A DNA stretch of 39,557 nt, from assembly GCA_013314715.1 (NCBI GenBank), contig JABUFC010000033.1, positions 1 to 39,557 on the forward strand, read 5' to 3'. This DNA is from Bacteroidales bacterium. Its GTDB lineage: Bacteria; Bacteroidota; Bacteroidia; Bacteroidales; GWA2-32-17. Shown here piece after piece: positions 17,320 to 26,153 of this stretch. A program made the translations under genes and the position numbers. The notes beneath the pieces were generated by a model that was given only the letters and a program-made list of their open reading frames with translations, was not told the DNA's origin and searched no databases. The number at the start of each line of letters is the position of its first letter. Within the stretch, counting starts at the first letter, position 1.

Positions 17320-17706
17320 ATGAAAACGCTCTTATCATTTTTTATGATCCTGTTTACCACAGTCTTAGTGGCTCAAACAGAACTTCCTGCTTCTATAAGC
17401 AATGCTATTAAAAATGGCAATGCAACCGAACTCACAAAAAGCTTTAATATAAATGTCGATTTGACCATTCTTGACAAACAAGATATTTACAGCAAAACAC
17501 AAGCAGAAAGTTTATTAAAAGATTTTTTTGCAAAAAATATTCCTTCCAATTTTACCATTATTCACAGAGGAGGCAAAGAAGATGCTCAATATTATGTTGG
17601 TAAACTTACAACCTCTACCGGCAATTATCGTATTTCCATTTTAATTAAAGGACAATCCAAAACAGCATTTATTCATCAGTTCAGAATAGAAAAAGAAAAT
17701 GATTAA
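17320..17706 (+). CDS. DUF4783 family secreted protein
   Basis: From the ATG at 17320 this is a 128-residue protein with a signal peptide (MKTLLSFFMILFTTVLVAQ). The frame is open further upstream to 17251, but that extension covers a promoter-like TATCTTTG and adds a second hydrophobic run, so I reject it. The mature part (ASISNAIKNGNATELTKSFN ... QAESLLKDFFAKN ... IHRGGKEDAQYYVGKL ... YRISILIKG) matches the DUF4783 pattern, a small NTF2-like fold of unknown function that is common in Bacteroidota. It overlaps nadC by 8 bases. The DUF4783-nadC pairing is, to my knowledge, recurrent in the phylum. A functional tie to NAD synthesis is unproven. Confidence 0.82.
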   Translation: MKTLLSFFMILFTTVLVAQTELPASISNAIKNGNATELTKSFNINVDLTILDKQDIYSKTQAESLLKDFFAKNIPSNFTIIHRGGKEDAQYYVGKLTTSTGNYRISILIKGQSKTAFIHQFRIEKEND

Positions 17707-18550
17707 CGAGCAGATTAAAGCATTTATCGACAATGCTTTAAACGAAGACGTTGGAAGTGGTGATTATACTTCATTAGCCATTATTCCCGAAAATCTTATA
17801 GGTAAAGCGTTATTATACGTTAAAGAAGAAGGTATCTTAGCCGGTGTCGAAATAGCCCAAGACATTTTTAATTACCTCGATCCATCATGTCGATTTAATA
17901 TTTTTCTAAACGATGGTTCTTACTGTAAGGGTCATAAAGAAATAGCTTTTGAAGTCGAAGCCCATGTTCAAAACTTGCTAAAAGCCGAAAGACTCATTCT
18001 TAATATCATGCAACGCATGAGTGGCATAGCAACCGTAACCCATCAATATGTAAAAGCCATTGAAGGCACTAAAGCCAAAATTCTCGATACCCGTAAGACC
18101 ACACCCGGCTTTCGCTTTTTCGAAAAAGAAGCTGTTCGCATTGGCGGTGGTCAAAACCATCGCTTCGGACTTTACGATATGGTTATGATTAAAGACAATC
18201 ATATTGATTTTGTGGGTGGAATTACACCAGCCATTCAAAAAGTTAAAGCGTTTCTCGAAAAGCATCATTTACAAATACCTATTGAAGTAGAAGCTCGAAC
18301 TATTACCGATGTTGAAGAAATATTAAACGCAGGAGGCATACAACGAATTCTACTCGATAATTTTAATTTCGAAAACACACGCAAGGCAGTTTCTATCATA
18401 AATGGACGTTTAGAAGTAGAATCGAGCGGAGGTATCACGCTCGAAAATGTTCGCGAATATGCTCTTTGTGGTGTTGATTTTATTAGCATAGGAGCACTTA
18501 CACATCACATTAAAAGCCTCGACCTTAGTCTAAAAGCATCATTTAAATGA
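17699..18550 (+). CDS. nadC: Nicotinate-nucleotide pyrophosphorylase (carboxylating)
   Basis: Quinolinate phosphoribosyltransferase converts quinolinate and PRPP to nicotinate mononucleotide, CO2 and pyrophosphate, the last step of de novo synthesis before the common NAD pathway. The 283 residues match the family. Visible are the entry motif NEDVGSGDYTS, the core AERLILNIMQRMSGIAT, the PRPP/quinolinate-binding stretch ILDTRKTTPGFRFFEKEAV with GGGQNHRFGLYD, MIKDNHI, the EVEARTITDVEEIL strand, and the C-terminal VESSGGITLENV. The gene overlaps DUF4783 by 8 bases and the yihY-like gene by 4 (ATGA), indicating a tightly coupled operon. No nadA or nadB is in the window. Confidence 0.96.
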   Translation: MINEQIKAFIDNALNEDVGSGDYTSLAIIPENLIGKALLYVKEEGILAGVEIAQDIFNYLDPSCRFNIFLNDGSYCKGHKEIAFEVEAHVQNLLKAERLILNIMQRMSGIATVTHQYVKAIEGTKAKILDTRKTTPGFRFFEKEAVRIGGGQNHRFGLYDMVMIKDNHIDFVGGITPAIQKVKAFLEKHHLQIPIEVEARTITDVEEILNAGGIQRILLDNFNFENTRKAVSIINGRLEVESSGGITLENVREYALCGVDFISIGALTHHIKSLDLSLKASFK

Positions 18551-19461
18551 AGGATAAAATACATAAAATCCTTTTTGTTTTAAAAAATATATCTTTACCA
18601 GGTTTCGATGGTCAACCTATTTTTGATGTTTTTTCGTTTCTAATAAAGAGCTTGGGCAAATCGGCTCTAACTGTCAGAGCATCTTCTATTGCTTATAATA
18701 TGTTCCTGGCTCTAATTCCAGCACTTATTTTTTTCTTTTCAGCACTTGCTTATATACCAATTCCAGATTTTACGCACGAATTGCTAAAATTATTAAAAGA
18801 GGTTATGCCTGTTAATGCCTATCTTACTATTAGAAGCACCATTATAGATATTATACAACACAAACGAGCAGGATTGCTTTCGTTTGGTTTTATTTCTACT
18901 TTGTATTTTGCTACCAACGGGATGAATGCACTCATAACGGCTTTTAATGCTACCGAACTCACATACGATAATCGCAACTGGCTTCAACGGAGAGGGGTTG
19001 CCTTTATATTGTTGATTATTTTTTCTACGTTAATTATTGTATCAGTTGCTTTACTTATATTTAGTCAATCGTTTTTTAACTTTTTGATGGAACAAGACAT
19101 TATAAAAACAAAAATATTGCTTTACTTGCTAATACTTGCAAAATGGTTGATTGTTCTTTCGTCATTTTTCTTTTCTATTTCATTTTTGTATTATTTCGCC
19201 CCTGCCCGAAAATCGAAATTCCGTATCATTTCGGCTGGATCTACTACTGCTACCATTCTAGTTTTACTTATTTCGTTAGGATTTTCGTATTATGTTAATA
19301 ACTTTGGACAATACAATAAAGTTTACGGATCGTTAGGTACACTCATTGTTCTGATGTTGTGGATATATTTCAATTCACTTGCCTTACTTATTGGCTATGA
19401 GTTGAACTGGAGTATTCGACACACTAAAAACAAAAAACAAACAGAGGCACTACCTAAATAA
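18547..19461 (+). CDS. YihY/BrkB family inner-membrane protein
   Basis: The 304 residues contain an N-terminal amphipathic region and about six transmembrane helices (beginning near residues 45, 100, 150, 190, 235 and 255). Family landmarks are LTVRASSIAYNMFLALIPALIFF, the GLLSFGFISTLYFATNGMNALITAFNATE loop, and the GSLGTLIVLMLWIYFNSLALLIGYELNW ending. The family was once called ribonuclease BN; that assignment was withdrawn, and YihY proteins are now treated as membrane proteins of uncertain, possibly transport, function. Start and nadC stop overlap as ATGA. A basic cytoplasmic tail (RHTKNKKQ) closes the protein. Confidence 0.9.
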   Translation: MKDKIHKILFVLKNISLPGFDGQPIFDVFSFLIKSLGKSALTVRASSIAYNMFLALIPALIFFFSALAYIPIPDFTHELLKLLKEVMPVNAYLTIRSTIIDIIQHKRAGLLSFGFISTLYFATNGMNALITAFNATELTYDNRNWLQRRGVAFILLIIFSTLIIVSVALLIFSQSFFNFLMEQDIIKTKILLYLLILAKWLIVLSSFFFSISFLYYFAPARKSKFRIISAGSTTATILVLLISLGFSYYVNNFGQYNKVYGSLGTLIVLMLWIYFNSLALLIGYELNWSIRHTKNKKQTEALPK

Positions 19462-19527
19462 ATATTTTTTGTAACTTTTTTTTTAACGACAACGTCATAA
19501 GACAAAACAACTAAAATCGAATGTCTT

Positions 19528-19863
19528 ATGAAAACAAAACATTTTTTAATTATTACTGTTTTTTTCTGTTTTACAATAAATTTATTTTCGGCTACCATCA
19601 CAGTTCCGCCCAAAAAAAATATCATAAAACAGATTTCTGCAACCATGGATTTCCCACAAAATACTAAAATCGAAAATTCTGAAATTGTAGCAGTAAATTT
19701 TGAAATTACCGAAAATGGTAAAATTAAAGTTAAAGAAATCAATGGTAATCCTACTTTTACCGAACATGTTAAACAAAAACTTGAAAATTTTGTCGTTAAG
19801 AAATTTAAAGACTTTGTCGGAGAAAATTTCTATGTAAAATTTAGCTTTAAAAGTGAAAAGTAA
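19528..19863 (+). CDS. Small secreted protein, possibly TonB-C-like fold
   Basis: This 111-residue protein has a signal peptide (MKTKHFLIITVFFCFTINLFSA). The mature part contains VAVNFEITENGKIKVKEINGN followed by an amphipathic helix (EHVKQKLENFVVKKFK) and a final strand (NFYVKFSFKSEK). This strand-strand-helix-strand order, with V-x-F-x-I-x-x-x-G-x-I-x-V, is reminiscent of a TonB C-terminal-like domain, but it lacks the usual proline-rich anchor. It is Lys/Asn-rich. It has a good rho-independent terminator downstream, and a TAACTTTT sequence at 19472-19479 may be its promoter. Function unknown. Confidence 0.65.
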   Translation: MKTKHFLIITVFFCFTINLFSATITVPPKKNIIKQISATMDFPQNTKIENSEIVAVNFEITENGKIKVKEINGNPTFTEHVKQKLENFVVKKFKDFVGENFYVKFSFKSEK

Positions 19864-19882
19864 ACAATTCATATATCTTGGT

Positions 19883-19917
19883 ATAAAAAGGCTGTCTCAA
19901 AAAGACGGCCTTTTTAT
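19883..19917 (+). terminator. Rho-independent terminator after the small secreted protein
   Basis: A long stem pairs AAAAAGGCTGTCT (19885-19897) with AGACGGCCTTTTT (19903-19915), allowing one T-G pair, with a 5-base loop and two further flanking pairs. The T-run gives plus-strand directionality, and the A-run would serve the other strand. It closes the unit ending at 19863. Confidence 0.85.
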
Positions 19918-19996
19918 ATTAAATCACATATCAAAACATTAAAACTTCAAAAAATTGAAATGAAAAATTGAAGTATTTAAAATGAATAAAAAAGTC

Positions 19997-20028
19997 TTTG
20001 TTCTTTTATAAATATTTATGTAGGTTTG
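19997..20028 (+). promoter_or_regulatory. Strong Bacteroidota-type promoter for lpdA
   Basis: TTTG (19997-20000), 20 bases, TAGGTTTG (20021-20028): both boxes match the consensus. The -7 box ends 20 bases before the ATG at 20049. An upstream in-frame ATG at 19998 lies inside the promoter, so the start at 20049 is the right one. Confidence 0.7.
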
Positions 20029-20048
20029 CTCAAACAAAAATAAGCATT

Positions 20049-21437
20049 ATGCAATACGATTTAATAATTATTGGCAGCGGTCCCGGAGGATATGTAGCTG
20101 CCATTAGAGCATCGCAATTAGGCATGAAAACTGCCGTTATAGAAAAATCAGAAGTGGGTGGTATTTGTCTCAATTGGGGATGCATACCCACTAAAGCATT
20201 GTTAAAAAGTGCCCAAGTTTATCACTATGCCAAACATGCCGAAGAATTTGGAATTATGGTAAACGATGCCCGTCCGGATTTTCAAAAGGTTGTTGCCCGC
20301 AGTCGTGGCGTTGCCGATGCTATGAGCAAAGGTATTCAATTTTTATTCAAAAAAAATAAAATTGATATTATTCAAGGTTTTGGCAAATTGGCTAACAACA
20401 ATACTGTAGTAGTAATAAAAGCAGACGGAACATCCGAAGAATATACAGCCCATCATATTATTTTAGCTACCGGAGCTCGTTCGAAAGAATTACCACACAT
20501 GAAGCAAGACGGAAAAAAAATAATTGGATATCGCGAAGCATTAACTATGCCTTATTTACCCAAATCAATGGTAGTAGTAGGCTCAGGTGCAATAGGCTCC
20601 GAGTTTGCTTATTTCTACAACGCCATGGGCACAAAAGTTACCATTGTTGAATTTTTGCCCAACATTATTCCATTAGAAGACGAAGAAGTAAGTAAAACGC
20701 TGGCACGTTCGTTTAAAAAAGAAGGCATAGAAATAATAACCGAAGGGAATGTTACGGCAGTTGACACCAGTGGAAGTGATTGCAAAGTTACAGTTGAAAC
20801 TAAACAAGGAACAAAAATTATTGAAGCTGAAGTAGTTTTATCGGCTGTTGGCGTTACACCCAACCTCGAAAACATTGGCATCGAAGAGCTCGGTATCGAA
20901 TTAGAAAAAGGTAAAATCAAGGTTAATCCATTTTACGAAACAAACGTAAAAGGTGTTTATGCCATTGGCGACATTGTTCATGGACCAGCGCTGGCTCACG
21001 TTGCCTCAGCCGAAGGTATATGCTGTGTAGAACACATAGCCGGTAAAAATCCTGTACCGGTAAATTACAAAAATATTCCTAGCTGCATTTACACCACACC
21101 CGAAGTGGCCTCAGTCGGCTTAACCGAAAAACAAGCTATTGAACAAGGTTACGAAATAAAAATTGGAAAATTTCCCTATTCAGCTTCAGGCAAAGCCAAA
21201 GCTGCCGGCAATAGCGATGGATTTGTAAAACTCATATTCGATGCAAAATATGGTGAATTGTTAGGTGCACACCTCATAGGTTTGAATGTTACCGAAATGA
21301 TAGCCGAACTTGTTGTATCAAAAACACTTGAAACTACTGGACATGAGCTAATAAAATCTATTCACCCGCATCCCACAATGAGCGAAGCTATTATGGAAGC
21401 TGCCGCTGCCGCTTATGGAGAAGTCATACATCTTTAG
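20049..21437 (+). CDS. lpdA: Dihydrolipoyl dehydrogenase (E3)
   Basis: This flavoprotein reoxidises dihydrolipoamide with NAD+ for 2-oxoacid dehydrogenase complexes and the glycine cleavage system. From the ATG at 20049 it has 462 residues, the usual length. The FAD-binding GSGPGGY is at 9-15. The redox disulfide is GGICLNWGCIPTKAL (Cys40, Cys45), where Asn-Trp replaces the more common Asn-Val. The NAD-binding GSGAIGSEFA motif, the second FAD motif VYAIGDIV, and the C-terminal HPHPTMSEA (catalytic His-Glu pair) are all present. It stands alone with its own promoter and terminator, not in a dehydrogenase operon. The only lipoyl-carrying partner in the window is gcvH at 35879. Confidence 0.95.
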   Translation: MQYDLIIIGSGPGGYVAAIRASQLGMKTAVIEKSEVGGICLNWGCIPTKALLKSAQVYHYAKHAEEFGIMVNDARPDFQKVVARSRGVADAMSKGIQFLFKKNKIDIIQGFGKLANNNTVVVIKADGTSEEYTAHHIILATGARSKELPHMKQDGKKIIGYREALTMPYLPKSMVVVGSGAIGSEFAYFYNAMGTKVTIVEFLPNIIPLEDEEVSKTLARSFKKEGIEIITEGNVTAVDTSGSDCKVTVETKQGTKIIEAEVVLSAVGVTPNLENIGIEELGIELEKGKIKVNPFYETNVKGVYAIGDIVHGPALAHVASAEGICCVEHIAGKNPVPVNYKNIPSCIYTTPEVASVGLTEKQAIEQGYEIKIGKFPYSASGKAKAAGNSDGFVKLIFDAKYGELLGAHLIGLNVTEMIAELVVSKTLETTGHELIKSIHPHPTMSEAIMEAAAAAYGEVIHL

Positions 21438-21477
21438 AAGCGTATTTATATTCAAGGATTTTTAAAAAATTGAATAA

Positions 21478-21512
21478 AAAAAGAGGCTGTCAACAATTAA
21501 CAGCCTCTTTTT
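21478..21512. terminator. Bidirectional rho-independent terminator between lpdA and the S46 peptidase gene
   Basis: AAAAAGAGGCTGT (21478-21490) pairs perfectly with ACAGCCTCTTTTT (21500-21512) around a 9-base loop. With an A-run on one side and a T-run on the other, the hairpin can stop transcription of lpdA (plus) and of the convergent peptidase gene (minus). Confidence 0.88.
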
Positions 21513-21530
21513 ATTTATTTAATAGAATTT

Positions 21531-23735
21531 TTAACCTTTAATAGTTAATTCATCAATAATGTTAGTTGCTCCGGCAAATTTTTCAATAACCCATAAAACA
21601 TAACGCACATCAACATTAATCGTACGTTGCAGTTCTTTGCTATAAATAAAATTACTGCATAACCAATCCCAATTTCCATCAAATGCAATTCCAATAAGTT
21701 CACCATTGGCATTCATAATAGGGCTTCCCGAATTACCACCAGTAATATCGTTATCGGACAAAAAAGCAACTGGCAATTTTCCGGTTTCATCAGCATAACG
21801 TCCAAAATCTTTTTTATTGTATAATTCTACTAATCGAGCATCTACCATAAATTCAGGATTGGTATTATCCATTTTTTCAATTACACCATCAAGATAAGTA
21901 ATGTAGTTGTAGTAAACAGCATCCTTGGGTTTATAAGGCTGAACAGTGCCATAAGTTAAGCGAAATGTACTGTTGGCATCGGGATAAAATGCTTTATTGG
22001 GTTCAAATTGACGTATTGCTTTAAAGTATTTTCTATCTAATACTCTAAATTTCGAATTTGCAGATTGATATGCTGGTATAAGTTTAAATTGATATTCACC
22101 TAAAACCGATTTTTGAAATATTAACAATGGATCTTTTGAAAGTGCTGACTCACTTGGATTTGACAAAAACTTATCCATTCTGGTTTTATCGGTAAAGATA
22201 CTTTTGGTATAAATTACATTTAAAAAGTTATTAACGCGTTCTTCGTCCGTTTTACCTTTAAAGTTTTTAACAAAATCTGTTGTAAAATAACTAAGTTGTT
22301 TATCTTTGGGGATATCCTTTAAATATGCTAACAATAATGCTTTAAAAGCTTCTTTATCTATTTCGGGATAATATCCTTTAAACATTTCAGCAGCATGTTC
22401 TTTAAGCTGTGATATAGTTTCGTTTATTTGTTTTTCGTTAGCTTTTTTATCCTTTAGAAGTGGTTCTAATGAAAGAAAAGGTTGAATTGCCATTATTTGC
22501 GAACTTCCTTGTAATATTCCAAACGAAAAATAAATTAAATGGGTAATAGGTTCAGAAATAGCTTTGTAGCTTTCTTTATAATCATTTATAATGTTACCAT
22601 ACATTGCCATTCTTTCGGCATCTGCATTAATCCATTCTTGTAATTTTTGGTCATACATAGAACGTTGAGCAACGGCATCGGTTTTTTGAAGGGTAACCAT
22701 TTCACCTTGCCAAAGTTTGTAACCATTAGCTAAACTAGCATAATCGCTTGCTAAAGCAATTTTAACTTCTTTCGATGCATCCATGTATTTTTTCCATACT
22801 TCGAGTTTTTTACCAACTAACTTCACTAAAGTAGGATTATAAACATCGCGTTTGTATTCCATTCCCGATGCGGTTAAATAACGTTCCGTTTGCCCGGGAT
22901 ACCCCATAATCATAGTAAAATCGTTGGGCTTAATTCCCTTAATAGAAATATTTAAATGATATAATGGAGCATAAGGGACATTATCTTTATTGTAAGTTGC
23001 TGGTTTTCCATCGGCACTCATATAAACACGGAAAATAGAGAAATCGCCAGTATGACGAGGCCACATCCAATTGTCGGTATCACCCCCAAATTTACCAATA
23101 CTGGACGGAGGAGCCCCTACAAGTCTTACATCTCTAAAAACTTCATATACAAATAGATAATATTCATTTCCGGCAAAAAATTGTTTTACTTTTGCACTAT
23201 ATCCATTTCCTTCTTTTGCTTCTTTTTCAATAGCAGCGATAGCTTTACGAATAGCAGCGGTACGCTCTTCTTCTTTCATATCGTCTTTTACACCTTCAAG
23301 AACGCGAGCTGTAACATCTTCGATGCGTATAAGGTGCGATGCACATAACCCTTCTGCCGAAAGTTCTTCGCTCATATTTTTAGCCCAAAATCCATTAGCT
23401 AAATAATCGTGCTCAACAGTCGATAATTTAGCAATAGCATCATATCCGCAATGATGATTGGTAAAAAGTAAACCTTTTCCACTTACCATTTCGGCAGTAC
23501 AAAAGCCTGAAAATTCACCATTTTGTTCATGACCAAGTTGAAAAATAGCATCTTTAATTGACGAATGATTAATACTGTAAATTTCTTCTGGGGTTAGTTT
23601 ACAACCCAATTTTTGCATATCAGCATAATTAAGCTTTCCAATAAGACTAGGAATCCACATTCCTTCATCTGCCTTTGAAAACAATGTAAATAAGCCTATA
23701 AAAAGGCTAACAAAAAATAATTTAAGAAATTTCAT
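21531..23735 (-). CDS. S46 family dipeptidyl-peptidase, DPP7-like
   Basis: This exported serine exopeptidase removes dipeptides from peptide N-termini, feeding amino-acid uptake in asaccharolytic or protein-using Bacteroidota. The 734 residues start with a signal peptide cleaved near Ala22. The chymotrypsin-like triad is visible as TNHHCGYDA (His94/His95), RHTGDFSIFR (Asp231) and GGNSGSP (Ser669), with a long helical insert between. Eighteen residues after the serine, the specificity position is Gly687 (AFDGNW). As I recall for Porphyromonas, Gly at this site marks DPP7 (bulky hydrophobic P1) and Arg marks DPP11 (acidic P1), so DPP7-like specificity is inferred. The periplasm is the expected location. 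A palindrome overlaps its candidate -7 box, suggesting regulation. Confidence 0.93.
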   Translation of the reverse strand: MKFLKLFFVSLFIGLFTLFSKADEGMWIPSLIGKLNYADMQKLGCKLTPEEIYSINHSSIKDAIFQLGHEQNGEFSGFCTAEMVSGKGLLFTNHHCGYDAIAKLSTVEHDYLANGFWAKNMSEELSAEGLCASHLIRIEDVTARVLEGVKDDMKEEERTAAIRKAIAAIEKEAKEGNGYSAKVKQFFAGNEYYLFVYEVFRDVRLVGAPPSSIGKFGGDTDNWMWPRHTGDFSIFRVYMSADGKPATYNKDNVPYAPLYHLNISIKGIKPNDFTMIMGYPGQTERYLTASGMEYKRDVYNPTLVKLVGKKLEVWKKYMDASKEVKIALASDYASLANGYKLWQGEMVTLQKTDAVAQRSMYDQKLQEWINADAERMAMYGNIINDYKESYKAISEPITHLIYFSFGILQGSSQIMAIQPFLSLEPLLKDKKANEKQINETISQLKEHAAEMFKGYYPEIDKEAFKALLLAYLKDIPKDKQLSYFTTDFVKNFKGKTDEERVNNFLNVIYTKSIFTDKTRMDKFLSNPSESALSKDPLLIFQKSVLGEYQFKLIPAYQSANSKFRVLDRKYFKAIRQFEPNKAFYPDANSTFRLTYGTVQPYKPKDAVYYNYITYLDGVIEKMDNTNPEFMVDARLVELYNKKDFGRYADETGKLPVAFLSDNDITGGNSGSPIMNANGELIGIAFDGNWDWLCSNFIYSKELQRTINVDVRYVLWVIEKFAGATNIIDELTIKG

Positions 23736-23755
23736 GTTACATTTTTTTTAGTTAA

Positions 23756-23772
23756 ACATTTGCCCAAATGTA
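23756..23772 (-). promoter_or_regulatory. Palindrome overlapping a -7 box upstream of the S46 peptidase gene
   Basis: ACATTTG (23756-23762), CC, CAAATGT (23765-23771) form a perfect 7-base inverted repeat. The right arm plus the next base reads TACATTTG on the minus strand, a full -7 match about 30 bases from the start codon. A repressor bound here would cover the promoter. No good -33 box is seen, which would fit a regulated promoter. Confidence 0.4.
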
Positions 23773-23843
23773 ATAAGTTTTATAATATGTGCTTATGACG
23801 AAAATCGTTAAAAATAGTTACAAAATAAAAAACTAATTTTAGC

Positions 23844-23851
23844 TATCTTTG
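23844..23851 (+). promoter_or_regulatory. Candidate -7 element for the relA/spoT gene
   Basis: TATCTTTG, a full match to TAnnTTTG, ends 25 bases before the start codon at 23877. No TTTG box is present 19-21 bases upstream. The intergenic gap is shared with the divergent S46 peptidase gene. Confidence 0.45.
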
Positions 23852-23876
23852 CATATAGTGAGAAATAAAAGTAATT

Positions 23877-26153
23877 ATGATAACTGCTGAAGAAAAAATT
23901 GCTCTGGATCAAACATTTGAAGAAATATTAACTAATTGCCATCGCTGCCGTTCAGATGAAGATAAAGCTCAAATACGCAAAGCTTACGATTTAGCTTTTA
24001 AAGCTCACGAAAACATGCGTCGAAAAAGCGGCGAACCCTACTTATACCATCCCTTGGCAGTCGCAAAAATTGCAACTGAAGAAATTGGATTAGGTGCTAC
24101 TTCTTTCATATGTGCCTTGCTTCATGATGTGGTTGAAGATACCGATTATACACTCGAAGATATCCGACAACTTTTTGGCGACAAAGTAGCTAAAATTATA
24201 GATGGTCTTACCAAAATATCGAATGTTTTTGACCAAGGTACTAACTCCATTCAAGCAGAGAATTTTAAAAAAATGCTATTAACACTATCAGACGATGTAC
24301 GTGTAATACTAATAAAATTAGCCGATCGTTTACACAACATGCGAACGCTCGACTCAATGCCCGAATACAAAAAAATGAAAATAGCAGCTGAAACACTTTA
24401 CTTATATGCTCCTCTTGCACACCGTTTAGGGCTTTATGCAATTAAAACTGAACTAGAAGACTTATCGTTAAAACATCAACATCCAGGCGTATATAACGAA
24501 ATTTTAAGAAAAATACAAGCCAGCGAAGAAGAACGTCAAGCTTATATTAACGAATTTTGTGAACCCATTATTGAACGACTCAATACTACAGGAATTAATT
24601 ATACCATTTCGGGCCGCCCAAAATCGGTTTATTCCATTCATACCAAAATGGAAAAAAAAGGTGTTCCTTTTGAAGAGGTGTACGACATTTTTGCCGTTCG
24701 CATAGTTTTTGAACCTCAGGAAACCATGAACGAAAAAACTCAATGTTGGGCCATATATTCAATGGTAACAGATATTTACAAACCTAAACCCGATCGTTTA
24801 CGCGACTGGATAAGCACTCCTAAAGCGAATGGTTACGAGGCCCTACACACCACTGTAATGGGACCAAAGGGACGTTGGGTCGAAGTGCAAATACGTTCCA
24901 AACGCATGGACGAAATTGCAGAAAAAGGTTATGCAGCACATTGGAAATACAAAGACGGAGGCGAAGAATCTGAACTCGATAAATGGATAAAAAAAATTAG
25001 AGAATTACTTGAAAATAACAGCGAAAATGCACTCGAGTTTATTGACGAATTTAAAATGAACTTATTCTCGTCAGAAATATTTGTATTTACCCCCAAAGGA
25101 CTCTTAAAACGTATGCCCAAAGGCAGTACTGCCCTCGATTTTGCATACGAAATTCACTCAGAAATAGGTGATCATGCTATTGGCGCTAAGGTTAACTTTA
25201 AACTTGTTCCTCTTAATCATGTTCTTTCTAGTGGCGACCAAGTTGAAATTCTAACTTCAGATATACAAACCCCTAAAAAAGAATGGCTCGACTTTGTAGT
25301 TACTGCTAAAGCTAAATCTCGTATAAAATCAAAATTTAAAAACGAACGCCGATTAAAGATAAATAAAGGTAAAGAATTACTTGAAGAAAAAGCAAAAGAA
25401 TTAAACATAACTTTAAATAGTAAAATTTTTAAACAATTATATATTCATTACGGAGAATATAATAAAGAAGATTTATACTATAAAATTGGAAGTGGCGAAG
25501 CTGATTTAAGTAATATCAAAAAAATAATTCAACAACGTACGCGGAATAAATGGATTCGTTATTGGAAATTACAAATAACCAAAACAACATCGAAACTTCC
25601 CTTCCTAAAAGCCCCAGATGGAAACAAACAAGACGATGCTTTAACCCCTATTGACCGAAAAAAAACATTTATTGTTAACGAAGAAATCAATAATCAAAAT
25701 TTTAGCATAGCACAATGCTGCAAACCCATACCTGGCGACGAAGTTATTGGACATTTAATATCATCTAATAAAGTAGTAATACATAAAAAAGATTGCGACA
25801 AAGCCCTTAAAATTATGGCCAACCACGGCGACCAAATTGTTACCGTTGAATGGGTTTCAAAAAAAGTACTCTCATTTATTGTACGCATTAAACTTATTGG
25901 CATTGATAATATTGGTATTGTAAATTCTATTACTCATTTACTATCTAATGAATTAGAGATAAACATGAAATCTGTTATTTTCGATGCAAGCAATGGCATA
26001 TTTCAAGGACTTATCGATTTATATATACACGATGCATACGACTTGAACGAGCTTATGAAAAAAATGAAAAAAATTAATGGAGTTAAATCTGTAAAACGCA
26101 TTGATATACCCGAAAACGATACTGAAATACAAACAATATTACAAAAACTTTGA
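23877..26153 (+). CDS. spoT: Bifunctional RelA/SpoT (p)ppGpp synthetase/hydrolase
   Basis: This enzyme makes and degrades the stringent-response alarmone (p)ppGpp. The 758 residues carry all long-RSH domains. The HD hydrolase has its metal ligands intact (His58 in YLYHPLA; His83-Asp84, Glu87-Asp88 in LLHDVVEDT), so hydrolysis is expected. The synthetase has GRPKSVYSIHTKM (247-258) and KANGYEALHTT. A TGS domain (IFVFTPKG ... LSSGDQVEILTS), a zinc-finger-like region with Cys-Cys (IAQCCKPIPGDEVIG), and a C-terminal ACT domain (about 685-758) follow. The loop that reads R-x-K-D in bifunctional enzymes is RLRD here (307-310), still the basic, Mn2+-type class. Its last 15 bases overlap the convergent rlmD-like gene. 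Confidence 0.95.
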   Translation: MITAEEKIALDQTFEEILTNCHRCRSDEDKAQIRKAYDLAFKAHENMRRKSGEPYLYHPLAVAKIATEEIGLGATSFICALLHDVVEDTDYTLEDIRQLFGDKVAKIIDGLTKISNVFDQGTNSIQAENFKKMLLTLSDDVRVILIKLADRLHNMRTLDSMPEYKKMKIAAETLYLYAPLAHRLGLYAIKTELEDLSLKHQHPGVYNEILRKIQASEEERQAYINEFCEPIIERLNTTGINYTISGRPKSVYSIHTKMEKKGVPFEEVYDIFAVRIVFEPQETMNEKTQCWAIYSMVTDIYKPKPDRLRDWISTPKANGYEALHTTVMGPKGRWVEVQIRSKRMDEIAEKGYAAHWKYKDGGEESELDKWIKKIRELLENNSENALEFIDEFKMNLFSSEIFVFTPKGLLKRMPKGSTALDFAYEIHSEIGDHAIGAKVNFKLVPLNHVLSSGDQVEILTSDIQTPKKEWLDFVVTAKAKSRIKSKFKNERRLKINKGKELLEEKAKELNITLNSKIFKQLYIHYGEYNKEDLYYKIGSGEADLSNIKKIIQQRTRNKWIRYWKLQITKTTSKLPFLKAPDGNKQDDALTPIDRKKTFIVNEEINNQNFSIAQCCKPIPGDEVIGHLISSNKVVIHKKDCDKALKIMANHGDQIVTVEWVSKKVLSFIVRIKLIGIDNIGIVNSITHLLSNELEINMKSVIFDASNGIFQGLIDLYIHDAYDLNELMKKMKKINGVKSVKRIDIPENDTEIQTILQKL

